The position numbers were made by a program, and so were the translations under genes. Below are positions 1 through 11,400 of a stretch of DNA of 64,000 nt, piece by piece (position 1 is the stretch's first letter; every line of letters starts with the position of its first letter). The notes under the pieces were generated by a model, which made no database searches, was not told the origin of the DNA, and was given only the letters and a program-made list of their open reading frames with translations. The stretch comes from Aquilaria yunnanensis (Eukaryota > Streptophyta > Magnoliopsida > Malvales > Thymelaeaceae): contig CM077600.1 in assembly GCA_039654915.1 (NCBI GenBank), positions 32,807,992 through 32,871,991 on the forward strand. The letters are read 5' to 3'.

Positions 1-48
1 TGGAGATTGGGGGTGCATCGATACACCCCCTGTATTTTAGAATCTTCC
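1..48. mobile_element. Right terminus of a second MULE-like element (rest outside window)
   Basis: The last ~48 bp of an element whose body lies left of the window. Its end, TGTATTTTAGAATCTTCC, matches the right terminus of the large MULE at 25257 (GTATTTTAGAACGGTCC), and both have a palindrome centred on ATCGAT just inside (here 10-31). The next 9 bases, GCCATTACA (49-57), are where similarity to the paralogous segment at 36500 starts abruptly, as expected if this is the insertion boundary and the 9 bases are one target duplication. The left duplication cannot be seen. Confidence 0.6.
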
Positions 49-208
49 GCCATTACAAGTCTGGATTTGATTATGATTTTTTCTGCTCAGAGGAGGAGTT
101 TGTTTATGTACCGGATTGGTGTTTTTTACATTGTCCGGCCGGGACCATATACATGTTCATTCATATCATGTATGTATTTCTGTTACTAATTTATTTAACT
201 AGTCCACA

Positions 209-1439
209 TAGGGGCGGAGCCAGGATTTTAAGTTAGGGGGGCCGGACTTCATTTTGAAAATGTTAGAGAATTAATAATTAGATATATTTTCATAATGTAA
301 AAAGAAAATAACAAAAAATAACTTAAAATCTATTAAAAAACTATGTTTATTGGTTATACACTTCCAAAATAGCAAGTAAAATTTACTAAATCTCAGTTTT
401 CATCCATATAATGAATCAGTAATCATAAGCTTCAAATCTATATCAAATCACGCACTTTCCTGTCAATGAAAATTTAGTTATGTTATTATACATGTACACA
501 TGTTCAATTAATCTCACATAGCAAATAAAAAGATAATACCTTGTGCATTTTGAAGTGGGCACGCATTTTTTTGAATACATAAAAATCATCTATTTTCTCG
601 TCTATTAAAAAAGTCTCAGCAATTTCTCTTTTAATATAAACAATCAAGTGATTCTCGAAAAAATTATCACTCATGCTATTATAAAGTTTTGTTTTCACAA
701 TTTTCATTGCTGAAAATGTTCGTTTCGTTGTTGCAGTTGAAACAAAAAGGGTCAATATAAGACAAATTAATCTGTTCACCAAAGAATAAATTTCTAACTT
801 TCCTGTTTCATTTAGTCCTCTACACAATTCAGTAATTGTAAATACATTTTTTTAACTATGGAAGGTGGGGCACATCAAGTTCATAATTTTGCAGTTGATA
901 CTTCAAATGAATCTTTTCTTATTCAGTGAAATCTGAAGGATAAAACTTGCCGACCAATCTACATATGTTCACAATATTAAAGGACTTATAAAAATTTTTA
1001 GGATCCAAAACAACACAAAGAAAAAGAAGCCCCGTCATCTATTTGTTAAAGTACTTCTTTTTTTTCTCACGAAACACGCTTTAGTTAATACAAAAATTTA
1101 CAAAAGAAGTGGAAAAGTTGTACTTTTACATTTTTAACTTTTTAGAATATAACCAATTTTTTTTATTAAGATAATAAAATTAATTGTTTGATGTTGAACT
1201 TTTCCTACATTTCTCACACAAATCAACCACATGCATTTATGTATAATTTTAGTGAGATGGAGAAAATTATTACCATTTTACATATATACTTTTTAAAAAT
1301 TATTGTTATACTTTATAATTAAAAAATTAGGGATCCACAAAAGAGATAATATAATTTTTTTGTCATCATTTTTACACACACACATATATATATATATAAT
1401 TTACAAAAATGTTTGGGGCCCGTATTGGCTCCGCCACTG
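209..1439 (-). mobile_element. hAT-superfamily element, internally deleted
   Basis: An insertion of 1231 bp flanked by a perfect 8-bp target duplication AGTCCACA (201-208 and 1440-1447). The ends are inverted repeats: TAGGGGCGGAGCC at the left and the complement of CAGTGGCGGAGCC at the right (11 of 13 match). An 8-bp TSD and such ends are typical of plant hAT elements. The unoccupied site exists in the duplicate at 36652-36659. Only the 3' end of a transposase gene remains inside, so it is not autonomous. A (TA)n/(CA)n tract lies near 1375-1400. Confidence 0.9.
504..827 (-). pseudogene. hAT transposase C-terminal fragment (hATC dimerisation region)
   Basis: The 107-residue reading frame carries the C-terminal hAT dimerisation signature, with STATTKRTFSAMKIVK near residues 30-45, followed by a KLYNSMSDNF-like stretch and an IEKEIAETF-like stretch. 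In the family this region helps form the transposase dimer. It matches the MYM/TTF-type zinc-finger hAT transposases that are common in plants. The BED/TTF zinc finger and the catalytic RNase H-like part are absent. The fragment lies within the hAT at 209-1439 and is therefore a remnant. It cannot supply activity on its own. Confidence 0.8.
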
Positions 1440-2101
1440 AGTCCACACACTCCACAGCTAATTAATTGGATGTTCTACTCGTAATTAATTTGTCTTCTCT
1501 CCTATATTGATCTTTATTTTGTGCCAGAATTATTTCATATACAGGTGAAAGAAGCATATTTGTCACTAATATTTTCAATTCAGTGGAATTTGGTCATTAT
1601 AGTATTTTTTTTTTTTTTTTGCAGTTAAGTTTATTAATAATCATGTTTTCCTCTGAGTTGAAAATTGTCACTAATGTTTTTTATGGAGACAAATTGATCA
1701 CTTAGATGACCGACTAAGAGAACATTCTATTTTGTTATGGTTATTCTTTGATATTTTTGAATGTTGATGACCTAAGTAATTGTTGTATGCTTTATTCCTG
1801 ATTTATACCCCTCGGACGCACAACAGTCCGTGCACTAAAAACCAGTTATCAATTTTTTTTTTCAGACACATCTAATGGTAAAGAATTTTGCAGATCTTCT
1901 AGTGGGACAGTATTAATTTCCTGTAATTTTTTGAATGACAACAAATTTGTGGATGCTCAGACACATTTAATGGGCTAGTTTTTTCTATTGCTGCTTCAAA
2001 TTTTCAAAATTTCATATAGTATTTATTTTTTGATTTTTAATATTTAAATGGAATGTATGAAAACCTTCATTTTCATGTATAAGAAATGGGATTAGGAGGA
2101 T

Positions 2102-2230
2102 TCGAGAAGATGATGAGCAGCTGCAGCAGCCAATAATGCAACGATGTGTGCACCACTTGGAGGAAGAAGAAGAAAATAGCTCTGGCGACGAAGAGGAGTT
2201 ATCTCAGAGTCATCGTTGTCATTTTCCTGA
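2102..2230 (+). pseudogene. Acidic exon fragment of an unidentified gene
   Basis: From an AG at the end of a T-rich tract, the frame runs open to 2230 and encodes an acidic segment with EEEEENSSGDEEEL. It is cut by the hAT-like element beginning at 2231. The first half is present in the duplicate near 37309-37362, where it breaks off at GTGTGCA. There is no start, no end and no recognisable domain, so I call it a gene fragment only by its codon structure and acidic composition. Confidence 0.4.
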
Positions 2231-2250
2231 TAGGGGTGTAAACGAACAAT

Positions 2251-2259
2251 GCATTTGAT
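2251..2259. repeat. 9-bp target site duplication, left
   Basis: GCATTTGAT directly precedes the left TIR. The identical 9 bases follow the right TIR. Confidence 0.9.
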
Positions 2260-2297
2260 GGATCGTTCTAAAATACCTGGTGAGTAAGGATACCCCC
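2260..2297 (+). repeat. Left terminal inverted repeat of giant MULE
   Basis: It begins GGATCGTTCTAAAATACC and runs to the C-run at 2297. It aligns base for base with the complement of the right end, with about six substitutions. The GGTATCGATACC palindrome of the right end is degraded here. Confidence 0.88.
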
Positions 2298-3355
2298 CTA
2301 ATCAGAGCCGTCGATGAAGAGTGAGTATGTATTGGTGTAATTACAAAAAGAAATGATCTTCTCAAATTGTTTCGTGTGAGGCACTAAAGTTTTATATATT
2401 ATTATTTAGTTCTTTTTGTTGTTTGTGCTGCAATATAAAACTGTGTAATGGAGTTAACCGGTCATAAAGGGTAATTAGGTAAAATAAGGTGAGGTATGGT
2501 GGAATTTATAAGTCTTACCAAAAGGGACCTGTTTCAGAAGCGGAGAAGAAGAGTAGAGCAGGGTGCAGGCATTACGTAAACTTCGGTGGGTCAGTAGAGT
2601 TGATTTGGAGCAGATCTTGTCGGGGCGGAAGTGGGTTTGCACAACCGACGGAAGTACTCTATCTAACTTCGGAAAGGGACTGTTACGCAACAAGCTCGTG
2701 AAGCTTTTCTGTCCAGGTAATAGCCGACTGAAGTTTGGAAGTGGTGTATTTCTATGAGTATTAGTATAAGGCTGCAGTTATGGGTGATTCGAGCTGTTTA
2801 GTTTAAGGTAATTTTTCTCAGTAACTGATCTTAGGGTTTTAGGATTGACATAGGTAAGGGTTTTAGGATTTACGTAGGGAAAATATAAATTGTTTCCAAA
2901 TTATTTTGAATATAATAGTATGGGTTGATTATTGATTATAGGTTATTTGAGAAGTGATAAAAATATTAAAATGCGATTAATATTTAAAAAAAGCGATAGC
3001 AAAGTCAAAAAAGCGACAGTTTACCAGGAAAAGCGATTAAATGTTAAAAAAAGCTATTAAATATAAAAAAGGGTAAATCTTTTAAAATGCTAATAAAAAC
3101 AAAAAAAAAAGTGATAACTAATTCTAAACTAGAATAAATAACAGTATGTATTTTTGGCATAAAACTGTAATATTATTTATAGAGTATTATTTTATTGTGT
3201 AGAGTAATGATGCATTTATTCCTTGTCGTATGTAGTGACCAATTTTTTTACGAACCTGAAATGTAAGCTGTAGGTTGTGGTTAGAGGGGAGGTATTCTGG
3301 TTGCAGTTTGGGAGTAAGAAAGATAATATTGGAATATCTAGTGTTTGGAAAAGCA
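2298..3355. other. Left subterminal region / leader of the Ulp1-like gene
   Basis: No recognisable protein. It probably holds promoter and untranslated leader for the downstream gene. A stretch at 2489-2757 has higher GC and short overlapping frames on both strands, none with a recognisable motif. Block 2960-3115 is a motif array listed separately. Confidence 0.4.
2960..3115 (+). repeat. GCGAT-motif array, block 1
   Basis: Short A-rich repeats built around AAAAAAGCGATNNN, for example three GCGA-containing copies between 2990 and 3050, with decayed forms such as AAAAAAAGCTATTAA. The same motif recurs at 7560-7990, 8740-10800, 13980-14740, 19100-19900 and 24535-24960, always inside the giant MULE. 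Confidence 0.8.
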
Positions 3356-3862
3356 ATGGAGAAGGAAATAGGAGAGGCAATGGCAGAGAAGGAAATAGAA
3401 GAGGTAAGAACCGAAGTATAGGTTAAAATTTGAGTTGTGTAACAGTTAATAATGAATGATATTTAATGAATTTATCTGAGGAGTGCATATTTTATTCGTG
3501 TGCAGGCCAGATGCAGGCCCAAGGAAGAAAAGGAAACAAGGGTTGCTGATCATGGGGACGCCACCAACACTGTGAAAGTTAACTTACGTGTTGCATATAA
3601 TCATTATGTGTAAGTGTTATTTTTAGAGGTTAAAGTATGGTATAATAGTGACAGTACTTTTGTTGATGGTATTTTAATGTTAACCTTTGTTCAAATACAG
3701 GAATGTAGAAGCGCAAATGTTCAAGGAAAAAAACTCCCGATCGATGACGCGCTCGGTACATCGTGTTAATAAATTTTATGACTTTTATTAAATAACAATT
3801 GGCTGCAGTATTATAATAACTATGATAACTGTTTACACCACTAAATGTAGGAGTGGGCTGAT

Positions 3863-6800
3863 ATGAGTTCACGGTTGAAAACAATGGCGTTTGATGAGAA
3901 GGTGAAGTTTGTTAGTGATGTCGAAAGTCCTCAGCCGGAAAAAGGGAGAGGGAGTGGGAGACAGTGTTCCATAAGTTGTAGGCCCGGGTATTTCTATAAA
4001 CATGTCCAAGAGTTGAGTGCTGAGCAAAGGAGTTTGGCAGATGAAACTGGGCTCGGAAGTCTTCTGAAAAATGAAGTGGTTAATTTGCATAGTGATCTCA
4101 TTTCATGGCTTGCTAGCTCGTTCGACCCTGGATCTATGACTCTGAACATATATGGGAGGAATTTTCAGATTGCAGCTTCTGATGTGACTGAGATGATGGG
4201 CATAGTAGATGGAATGACGCCATTTGATTTTAACCAAAAGTCCCCTTGGGTCAAGAGCTTTTGCAAGATTGTGAGCAAGCGATGGGTTGTCGATGTTAAA
4301 GGCATTAGTGAGAGGCTTAGCGGTAGTTCTGGTGACGATTTCAAACGGATGTATGTTCTGCTTGCACTTGCGACTATTCTTTGCCCTTCAAACAGAAAGT
4401 TCCTTGGTTCACAGTTCGTGTGCTGCGTTGATAATGTCAACTTATTACGTGACCATCAATGGGCAAGTTTCACTTTGAGTCACCTTGTGGCTGCCATCAA
4501 GAAGGTGTCTGGGGATGGTGTACACGTGCTTGGTGGCTGTTCCATGTTCTTGCAGGTACCAGTCCAACTAGTCTTACAATCTCGGTACTTGTTGGGCCTT
4601 ATTAATGTTTGTTTATTCAGTTTTTTTGCTAAAGATGCTGAATGTTGTTAGGTTTATTACATGCGTTTTATTCTACCCGGTTCCTACAGCGCTTGTTCAG
4701 GCAACCTTCCCATATCATTTTTTACAGACGATGTGATGAAGAAATTATTGCGTAAACGATGTTTTCGTGAAGATCCAAAGGTATGGTGAAGTGGCATGTC
4801 TTCTGTGGTGCTGTTTTATCTTTTTGTCTGTTTTGTTAAGCTTTAAATGTATGTCACCTTGACTTGGTTTAAATGGGTGCAGGAGCATGGGGAGTATTCC
4901 CCAAAACCCTCAAAATTGGGTTGGTGGTCAGCTAATACCCCTGGTCGTCCGTCTCCTTCAGCAGATAATGTGCATGAGAATGTTGATGCTGGCCGGGATG
5001 CCATTCCGTCCCATGATAAAGATCAGACAGAGACAGGGAAAGAAAAGATGCATATCCCGGTGGAAGAATTTGAGCATCTGGTTGAAGTGGTTAGGACGTT
5101 GGCTGACCATGTTGGTGCTCTAGTTGTCGATGGTCGTCACCTGAGAGCGGAGCAACTGCGGCAAAGGAAACAATTGCAGCAAATAAGTGCACAAGTTGGG
5201 ACGTTGGTTCAGGCTCTTAAGTCGAAATGTGTTAAGGATTCACCAAACCAAAAGAAAGTTCATCGTGAAGATACTCATGGTTCAAATGCACCATTTGCCG
5301 ATACACCTTTACCTCTGCCTGTGTTAGTTCAACAGAGTAATCATAGTGCTGATGAAATTGGGGGCACAGATGATGAGGGTCTTCCTGTGGAAAACAATGA
5401 GTTGGATGGAAAAGGTAAATCCTCCAATAATGCATCTGCCCGTATTGCAGATGATAGTGTTATGGTGTTGTCGACCTTTCCTGCTAAAGTCAAAGAGGGT
5501 AAGGACCAAGCAGATGTTTCTACTTTCAATTTGGGCACATCTGAAATGGGGAGGGTATATGTGTTATCTGATACGGAAGGAAAAAATGGGGGTAAGAAGG
5601 AGGTATGTGATTAGGGTTAGCTCTAGTTGACTGTGGTCAACATTTAATGTGTTACTACACAGATGCTTTATATTTGATAATGTGGTTTATTTGTTGTTGG
5701 GCAGGTGAAGCGTAAACGTCGTAAATCAGTGGTTCCAGCCCTCCATGAACGTCGAATTCGTATTCCGACACTTGCAAAGGCGCAAACATCACCATTTACG
5801 AAATGGGAGAATAGGAAGGCTGGCAGGTGTATAAGGTTTGCTGCGGGGCCATTTGGTGTGAGACACCCGAAGAACATCATGTTATCATGTTTGTTTATTA
5901 TGGGCCAGGTGATGATAGGTAATATCTCAGTATTTAATATCTTATGTCTATTTCAAAAATGTTTTTCTTGTCAAATTAGATTCAATCTGACCTATTTTAA
6001 TTGTTTCCCGTTTAGTGACACTTTGGTCGATCCGAGTGGCCCTTATAGTGTTCGTCGATCTGATTTTCATTATTTGCTACCCGATGAATGGCTAATAAGT
6101 TCTCTAATTAATACATGGGCTGTAATCCTCACTAATCGAGCTAGAGCCCGAGGATCACTTGTGAGGAACTGGTGGTTAACGCTTGACTTCACGGTATAAC
6201 TTCTACCTTCTTAACATTTTTTATTTATATGTTCGTGTAAAAGATATGTGTGGTAGTTTTTTTGTTCGCGCTGACAAGTTCCCAATTATCTAGTTTATGG
6301 CTTCACGACCAGATGAATCTGTACTCCATTTATGTAAGAATCAGAAGTTTGCAGAACTGCTTTTTGATGATGTGACGAACTGTGATAAGGTAGATGATAT
6401 GTGATTTTTTTTTGAATGCTTTTGTGGTTATATAGTTATGGCTATATACATACTAATTTCATTGGTGATTCAGATTTTTCTGCCAATGCATGAACCTTCC
6501 CACTTTTTCTTATTTGTTGTGGATTTGACTCTTCGCAATATTTCTGTGTGGGATACGCTACATACCAATTCTAGCGTGCATCGGTACATTGAGAAGATGG
6601 ATGCACAGGTACCCCATTAGCATCACAAATTTTGTTGGACATACATGTCATTGTTATATGTTGGAGGTGATTTACATAGTTATGTGTTCGAAATTTTTTT
6701 TTTCCAGTGTAAGGCACTTGATGTTGTCGTGAAGCCTCCACATTTCAAGTTTGTGGACTTTCAGAAGGTTAAACGCGATCCGTTCCCTAAGCAACCAAAC

Positions 6801-7196
6801 TGTAATGATTGTGGATTATTTGTTGCCTACTTCATGGCAAATCCTACTAAAGTAGGCACTTTGCAGCCGGCGAAGGATGTAAGAAGAATTGATTTTATAT
6901 ATGCATGGTTATTGTTTTTACTCCAGCCTGATTTCAGTTACTGGTTTTTTTAGTGGGACTCACAAGAGCAGCGATGTCGGTTCTTATTGGATCTTATTTT
7001 ATGTGAGGAGAATCAACTGTCAGCAGAAGTTCAACGTGAAGCATCAAATTGGTTTGCGGAAGAACGACTTAAGTGGGGTGGTGTTGATGTTCAGAAGGAG
7101 CAAATACTTTCAGTCGATGAATGTGAGAAAGATGCTACTGTAACCTATAAACGTAAAAGGAAGAATACTCGGAAGGGGAAAGAGGTGAAACATTAG
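3863..7196 (+). CDS. Ulp1/C48-like cysteine protease gene carried by MULE (KIU-like)
   Basis: Nine exons can be traced by GT-AG sites and frame: 3863-4555, 4652-4780, 4883-5602, 5705-~5826, 6016-6193, 6294-6389, 6474-6608, 6708-6878 and 6954-7196 (about 828 residues). The N-terminal ~275 residues match the conserved region (…WLASSFDPGSM, GRNFQI) that precedes plant Ulp1-like domains. Exon 3 has a coiled-coil-like stretch (EQLRQRKQLQQ). The C-terminal half is the peptidase fold, with the expected triad plus oxyanion residue: His 6501-6503 (EPSH), Asp 6552-6554 (VWDT), Gln 6792-6794 and Cys 6810-6812 (QPNCNDCGLF). Ulp1-family enzymes cleave SUMO-like tags, but transposon members have no proven substrate. 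The exon 4-5 junction is uncertain: the GT at 5919 would shift frame, whereas the GT at 5827 keeps it. Small upstream exons (3356-3403, 3506-3577, 3701-3755) may extend the N-terminus. Confidence 0.85.
5919..6015 (+). other. Ambiguous intron 4 of the Ulp1-like gene
   Basis: The best-looking donor (5919, GGTAAT) joined to the acceptor at 6015 removes 97 bases and breaks the frame into the peptidase domain. The unspliced sequence 5705-6193 is open throughout, but its middle translates like intron sequence. A donor at 5827 (CAGGTGT) gives a 189-base, frame-preserving intron. So there may be an alternative splice, or one indel that cripples the gene. Confidence 0.5.
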
Positions 7197-8430
7197 CATC
7201 ATTTTTTGTGTATATGATGGCATCCTTTTCCCAGTTTCTTGAAAGTGTGTTGGCCGAGTTAACCTACATTTTTTTGTAAACCCATATTTTTTTGTAAGGG
7301 ATTGATTGCCCTCTTTTTTAGCATCTATAACAACCAGGACTTAGTTTATAGTTATAGCTTTTGTTACTATAAAGTTGTATATGTGATAGACAGAAGCTGT
7401 ATCTACATTTTAGAGTTAACTTAATTTGTACTAACATTTTACAGTTACATATATAAGCTGTTGTTTAATTGAGGTGTATTATTTATTGCTGTAAATAATA
7501 AAATGCACTCCTCATGTAATAATTGTTAGGATGGTTGTTGTATTGTAGAGATTTTACAATGGCGGTATTTTCCTAAATTTTTTTAATTTTTGGAACATAT
7601 TTATAATTGTTATAAAATTTATCATTGTGACGCTTTTTTAAAAATTTTATCATTTTTGTAAAACTATAATCGCTTTTTTAAAATGTTTATCATTTTTGTA
7701 AAACAATTATCGCTTTTTTTTTTGTGTTAATCGCCTTTGCATAATGTCGCTTATAATTTAGTATGTTTAAAAGTTATAATAATTATAAAAGCGATTACAA
7801 ATTAAAAAATGCTATTGCAAATAAAAAAAAGGCGAAAATAATTGAAAAAAAGCGATATTTCTTAAAAAAAAGCGATTATAAGGAAGACAGTGATATAATT
7901 AAAAAAAATGATAATAATTTTGAAAAGAGGATTTATAATTCATAAATTTGATAATAATTGAAAAAAGTAATATTTTTGAAAAAATCATTATTAAAGTGAA
8001 TAATAACAATATTATTTTCGACATCAGAGGAAATAAATATGAAAGTAGTGTTACATGTAATTTTTTAAAGATACAGGTAAAGTTGTCAGTTAAATTAAAT
8101 ATTGGATAGATATTGTAATTATGTCATTAATATGTGTCCCACATATTAAATTTTCCGTAACCATATTTTCACTACCCGGACCACCACCCTTATTTTTACT
8201 TCCCCAACCACCCATTTAAATTGTAACATTTAATTTCACTTCCCCAACCACCATTTTAAATTTTACCATCTAACTTTTTAAATTTTACCATCTAACTCTG
8301 TAAGTTAATCATTTATTACCTTTTCTATAAGTACATTATTTAAGCTTCCTCCTTTCCTCCAATTACAGCTAGTTGCGTCTCTTCTCTCTCCTCAATTTCC
8401 TTATTCCTACCTTTCATTCAGAAACAAACA
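7197..8430. other. Intergenic region between Ulp1-like and PMD genes
   Basis: 7197-7560 is probably 3' untranslated sequence, with AATAAA-like elements (for example near 7495). 7560-7990 is a motif array. 8140-8430 is a T/C-rich promoter-like stretch that includes two near-repeats of ACTTCCCCAACCACC (8198, 8237) and a CT-rich leader before the ATG at 8431. Confidence 0.5.
7560..7990. repeat. GCGAT-motif array, block 2, orientation flips
   Basis: From about 7620 to 7755 the motif reads ATCGCTTTTTT (minus orientation). From 7780 to 7990 it reads AAAAGCGATTA (plus orientation). The array is therefore an inverted pair around about 7755, between two genes that both run rightward. Confidence 0.8.
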
Positions 8431-11400
8431 ATGTCCGAAGGTGGTGCCCGCGACTATATTAAGCAATTACCATGCGATTTCAGGACTTCAATGATCAGAA
8501 GACTAACACCTCGCAAGAAATTTCTTCCTTCAACAAGTATCTATTTTGAACCAGAGTCTCACGTTTCTCATCCAGAGCATCAAGTAAGTTTACATTTTAT
8601 TGCAATTTTATTATTTTGAATTTAACTGCTTACTGTTATGTTAATTAAATTTGTTGGCATGTTTACATTTTAATTGATAAATTTACTGGTAAATGTTTTG
8701 GGTATTTTATATTTTAGGGGATTGTATATGTATGAAGATAGAGAAATACAAATAAAAAGTGATAAAAAATTAGATAAAAAATTAAAAAATCAATCATTAT
8801 TAAACAAAAGCGATAAATGACAAAAAAAAGCGATAATTTGGTTAAAAAATCGATTAAATGTTAACAAAACCAATTACATTTACAAAAAGCTAAAATATTT
8901 AAAAAGTGATAAACGTTTAAAAAAAAGTAAATCATTTTGAAAAAGCTAATAAAAATCACAAAAGTATTAAATTATTCTGTAGGTAATAAATAATTTAAAA
9001 AAAATATTAAATGAAAAATCTGATTAACTCATAAAGAAAGTGATAAAATTTTGGAAAAAAGCGATTACATAATTAAAAAAGCGATACTATTATAAAAGAA
9101 GTGACTAAATATTTAAAAAAGCGATAAAGTATTGACATTCTGATACGGAAATTTTTTTAAGAGAGTAATAAAAGATGAAAAATTGATAAATAATTATGAA
9201 TTGTAATAAATAATTACAAAATCTATTAAATAGAAAAATAACTTACATAGAAAAATTGTTAAAATTGAACAAAAAAAAAAGTGATTAAAAATACAAAAAA
9301 GCGTTTGATAAAAATAAAAAAGCGATTAAACATAATTAAAAAAGTGATAAAATAATTAAAAAAGCTATAAAACAATTAAAAAAGTGATTAAAAATAATAA
9401 AAAGTGATAAAATAATTAAAAAAAGTGATAAAATAATTAAAAAGGTGATAAAATAATAAAAAAAGTGATAAAATAATTTAAAAAGTTATTAAAATAAAAA
9501 ATGGTTAAAAAATGATTAAAATTAGAAAACAAAGCGATTACTAATTGGGAAAGTGAAAAAAAAAATTTTAAAAAGCGATCAAATATAAAAAATGTTATTA
9601 AATTGAAAAAAAATAAAAAAAGCAGATAAAAAACTAAAAAAAGCGTTTGCAAAAAAAAAAAAACCTATTAAAAATTCAAAAAAGCGATTATTAATAAGAA
9701 AAAGCGATTAAACAAAAAAATGATTAAAATTAAAAAAAGTGAATAAAATTAGAAACAAAGACAATTTCCCAAAAAAAAAAACTTTAGTTTAAAAAAGCGA
9801 CCAAATATAAAAAAAGTGATTAAATATACAAAAAATGATTAGGTATAAACAAAAAAACTGCTCAATGTAACAAAAAAAGAAAAAAATTTTATATTGCGAT
9901 TAACCACATCAAATTGATACCAAACCTATAAAATGCCATAAATATTTAAAAATGTGAGAAAAAAAGTGAAATAACATAAAAACAATCAAAAAATATAACA
10001 AAAAAGCGAGTAAAATTGGAAAAAAGGGAAATAATTCTTAAAAAGTTGAGCAAATATAAAAAATATTTATTAAATATACAAAAACTGATAAAATAATAAA
10101 AAAAAATTGGAATCTTTAAAAAATTTCAAGTATTTTTTCATTGCGATTAAGAACAGAAAATTGATGGAAAAACTATAAAATGCAATAAATATTTAAAAAC
10201 ACCAGTAAAAAATGAAAATCGATATAAAAGCGATTAAATATAGAAAAGCGATAAGAGTGGGAAAGTATAATTTGTATATGTTGAATAAATGCTAAATATT
10301 TGTGAAAAGCTTTTAAAAATAAAAAAAATTAAATAATTGTAAAATGTAATAAATATTTTAATCAAATTATTAAACAAAATAAAGTGATAACAACCTACAA
10401 AAAAGAGAAAAGTATTGGGAAAACTGATTATATATACAAAGTGATAAATAATTGAAAAAATGATAAGTAATTACAAATTTTAAATTCATGATAATATTTA
10501 TTAATAAGTGAGTATTAATTTAAAAAAGGGTATAATATTTTAAAAAATGATACAGATTTTAAAAATATCATTAAAAATCTAAAAATGTGATAAAAATTAT
10601 AAAAATTACAGAATAAAAAGGTAAGAAAAGGCTATTATATTAATTATGAAAGTGGTAATATAATTGAAAGGAATACAGGAATGTTATAAAAGCCAGTAAA
10701 ATATAACCACAGTGAGAATAATTTTAAATAATGAAGTAACTATGAAAAGCGATTAGTATTATAAAAATGTGATAAAACTTCAAATAATGCGATATGTTAA
10801 TTAATACAGATACTATGTGATATGTAACCGAATATAGCAACTATATAATTTTAATATGTAATTTTAAAAGAGATAATGTTATCAAAACTTTGTTTAACAA
10901 TATCTCTGTGAAACAATTGCTATTTTATGTTAGATTTCAATTTACATTGAGATTTTATAATCTTAATTGTAATTTAATATTTATAGAATATTGTAATTTG
11001 ATATTTATAGAATAGGCTAAGTGCATACCGTGGACATGGAAGCATGAAGCCATTGTTGGAGTGGTTTGATGGGTTTTCAAAAACTGTGAAAGATATAATA
11101 AGAACAACGGGTATGTTCAATGCAGTTAAAGCATTGAAGTCTACATACTGCGACAGACACTTAATTCGTGCACTTAGTCACTTTTGGTGGGATACTACAC
11201 ATACATTTCACTTCCCATCTATCGGAGAGATGACCATGACACCTGTAGATTTTGCGGCAATAACCGGCTTACGTTGCAGTGGTGATCCGATTCCTATTGA
11301 TATGGAAATATGTGAAGATGCCTCCCGCCTGGAACTATTAGTCGGTGATGGTTGGGAGATATTCCATAAAAAAAGAAAGGTGACTTTTAAGTTAGTACTT

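Larger units (their letters stand above)
49..2152. repeat. Segmental duplication copy A (gene-fragment segment)
   Basis: 49-208 plus 1448-2152 is near-identical to 36500-37362, which is continuous. The 1.23-kb difference is exactly the hAT insertion at 209-1439. The start has protein-like sequence: in copy B the reading runs SGFDYDF then an SEEEFVYV-like stretch to a stop, and copy A has a small indel. The end (from 2102) is an acidic open reading frame. This looks like a piece of a once-functional host gene of unknown identity, with intron-like T-rich sequence between. Confidence 0.8.

Noticed and set aside
9437..9652. 71-residue hydrophobic frame in the PMD intron
   Set aside because: Low-complexity product of the A-rich motif array read on the other strand.
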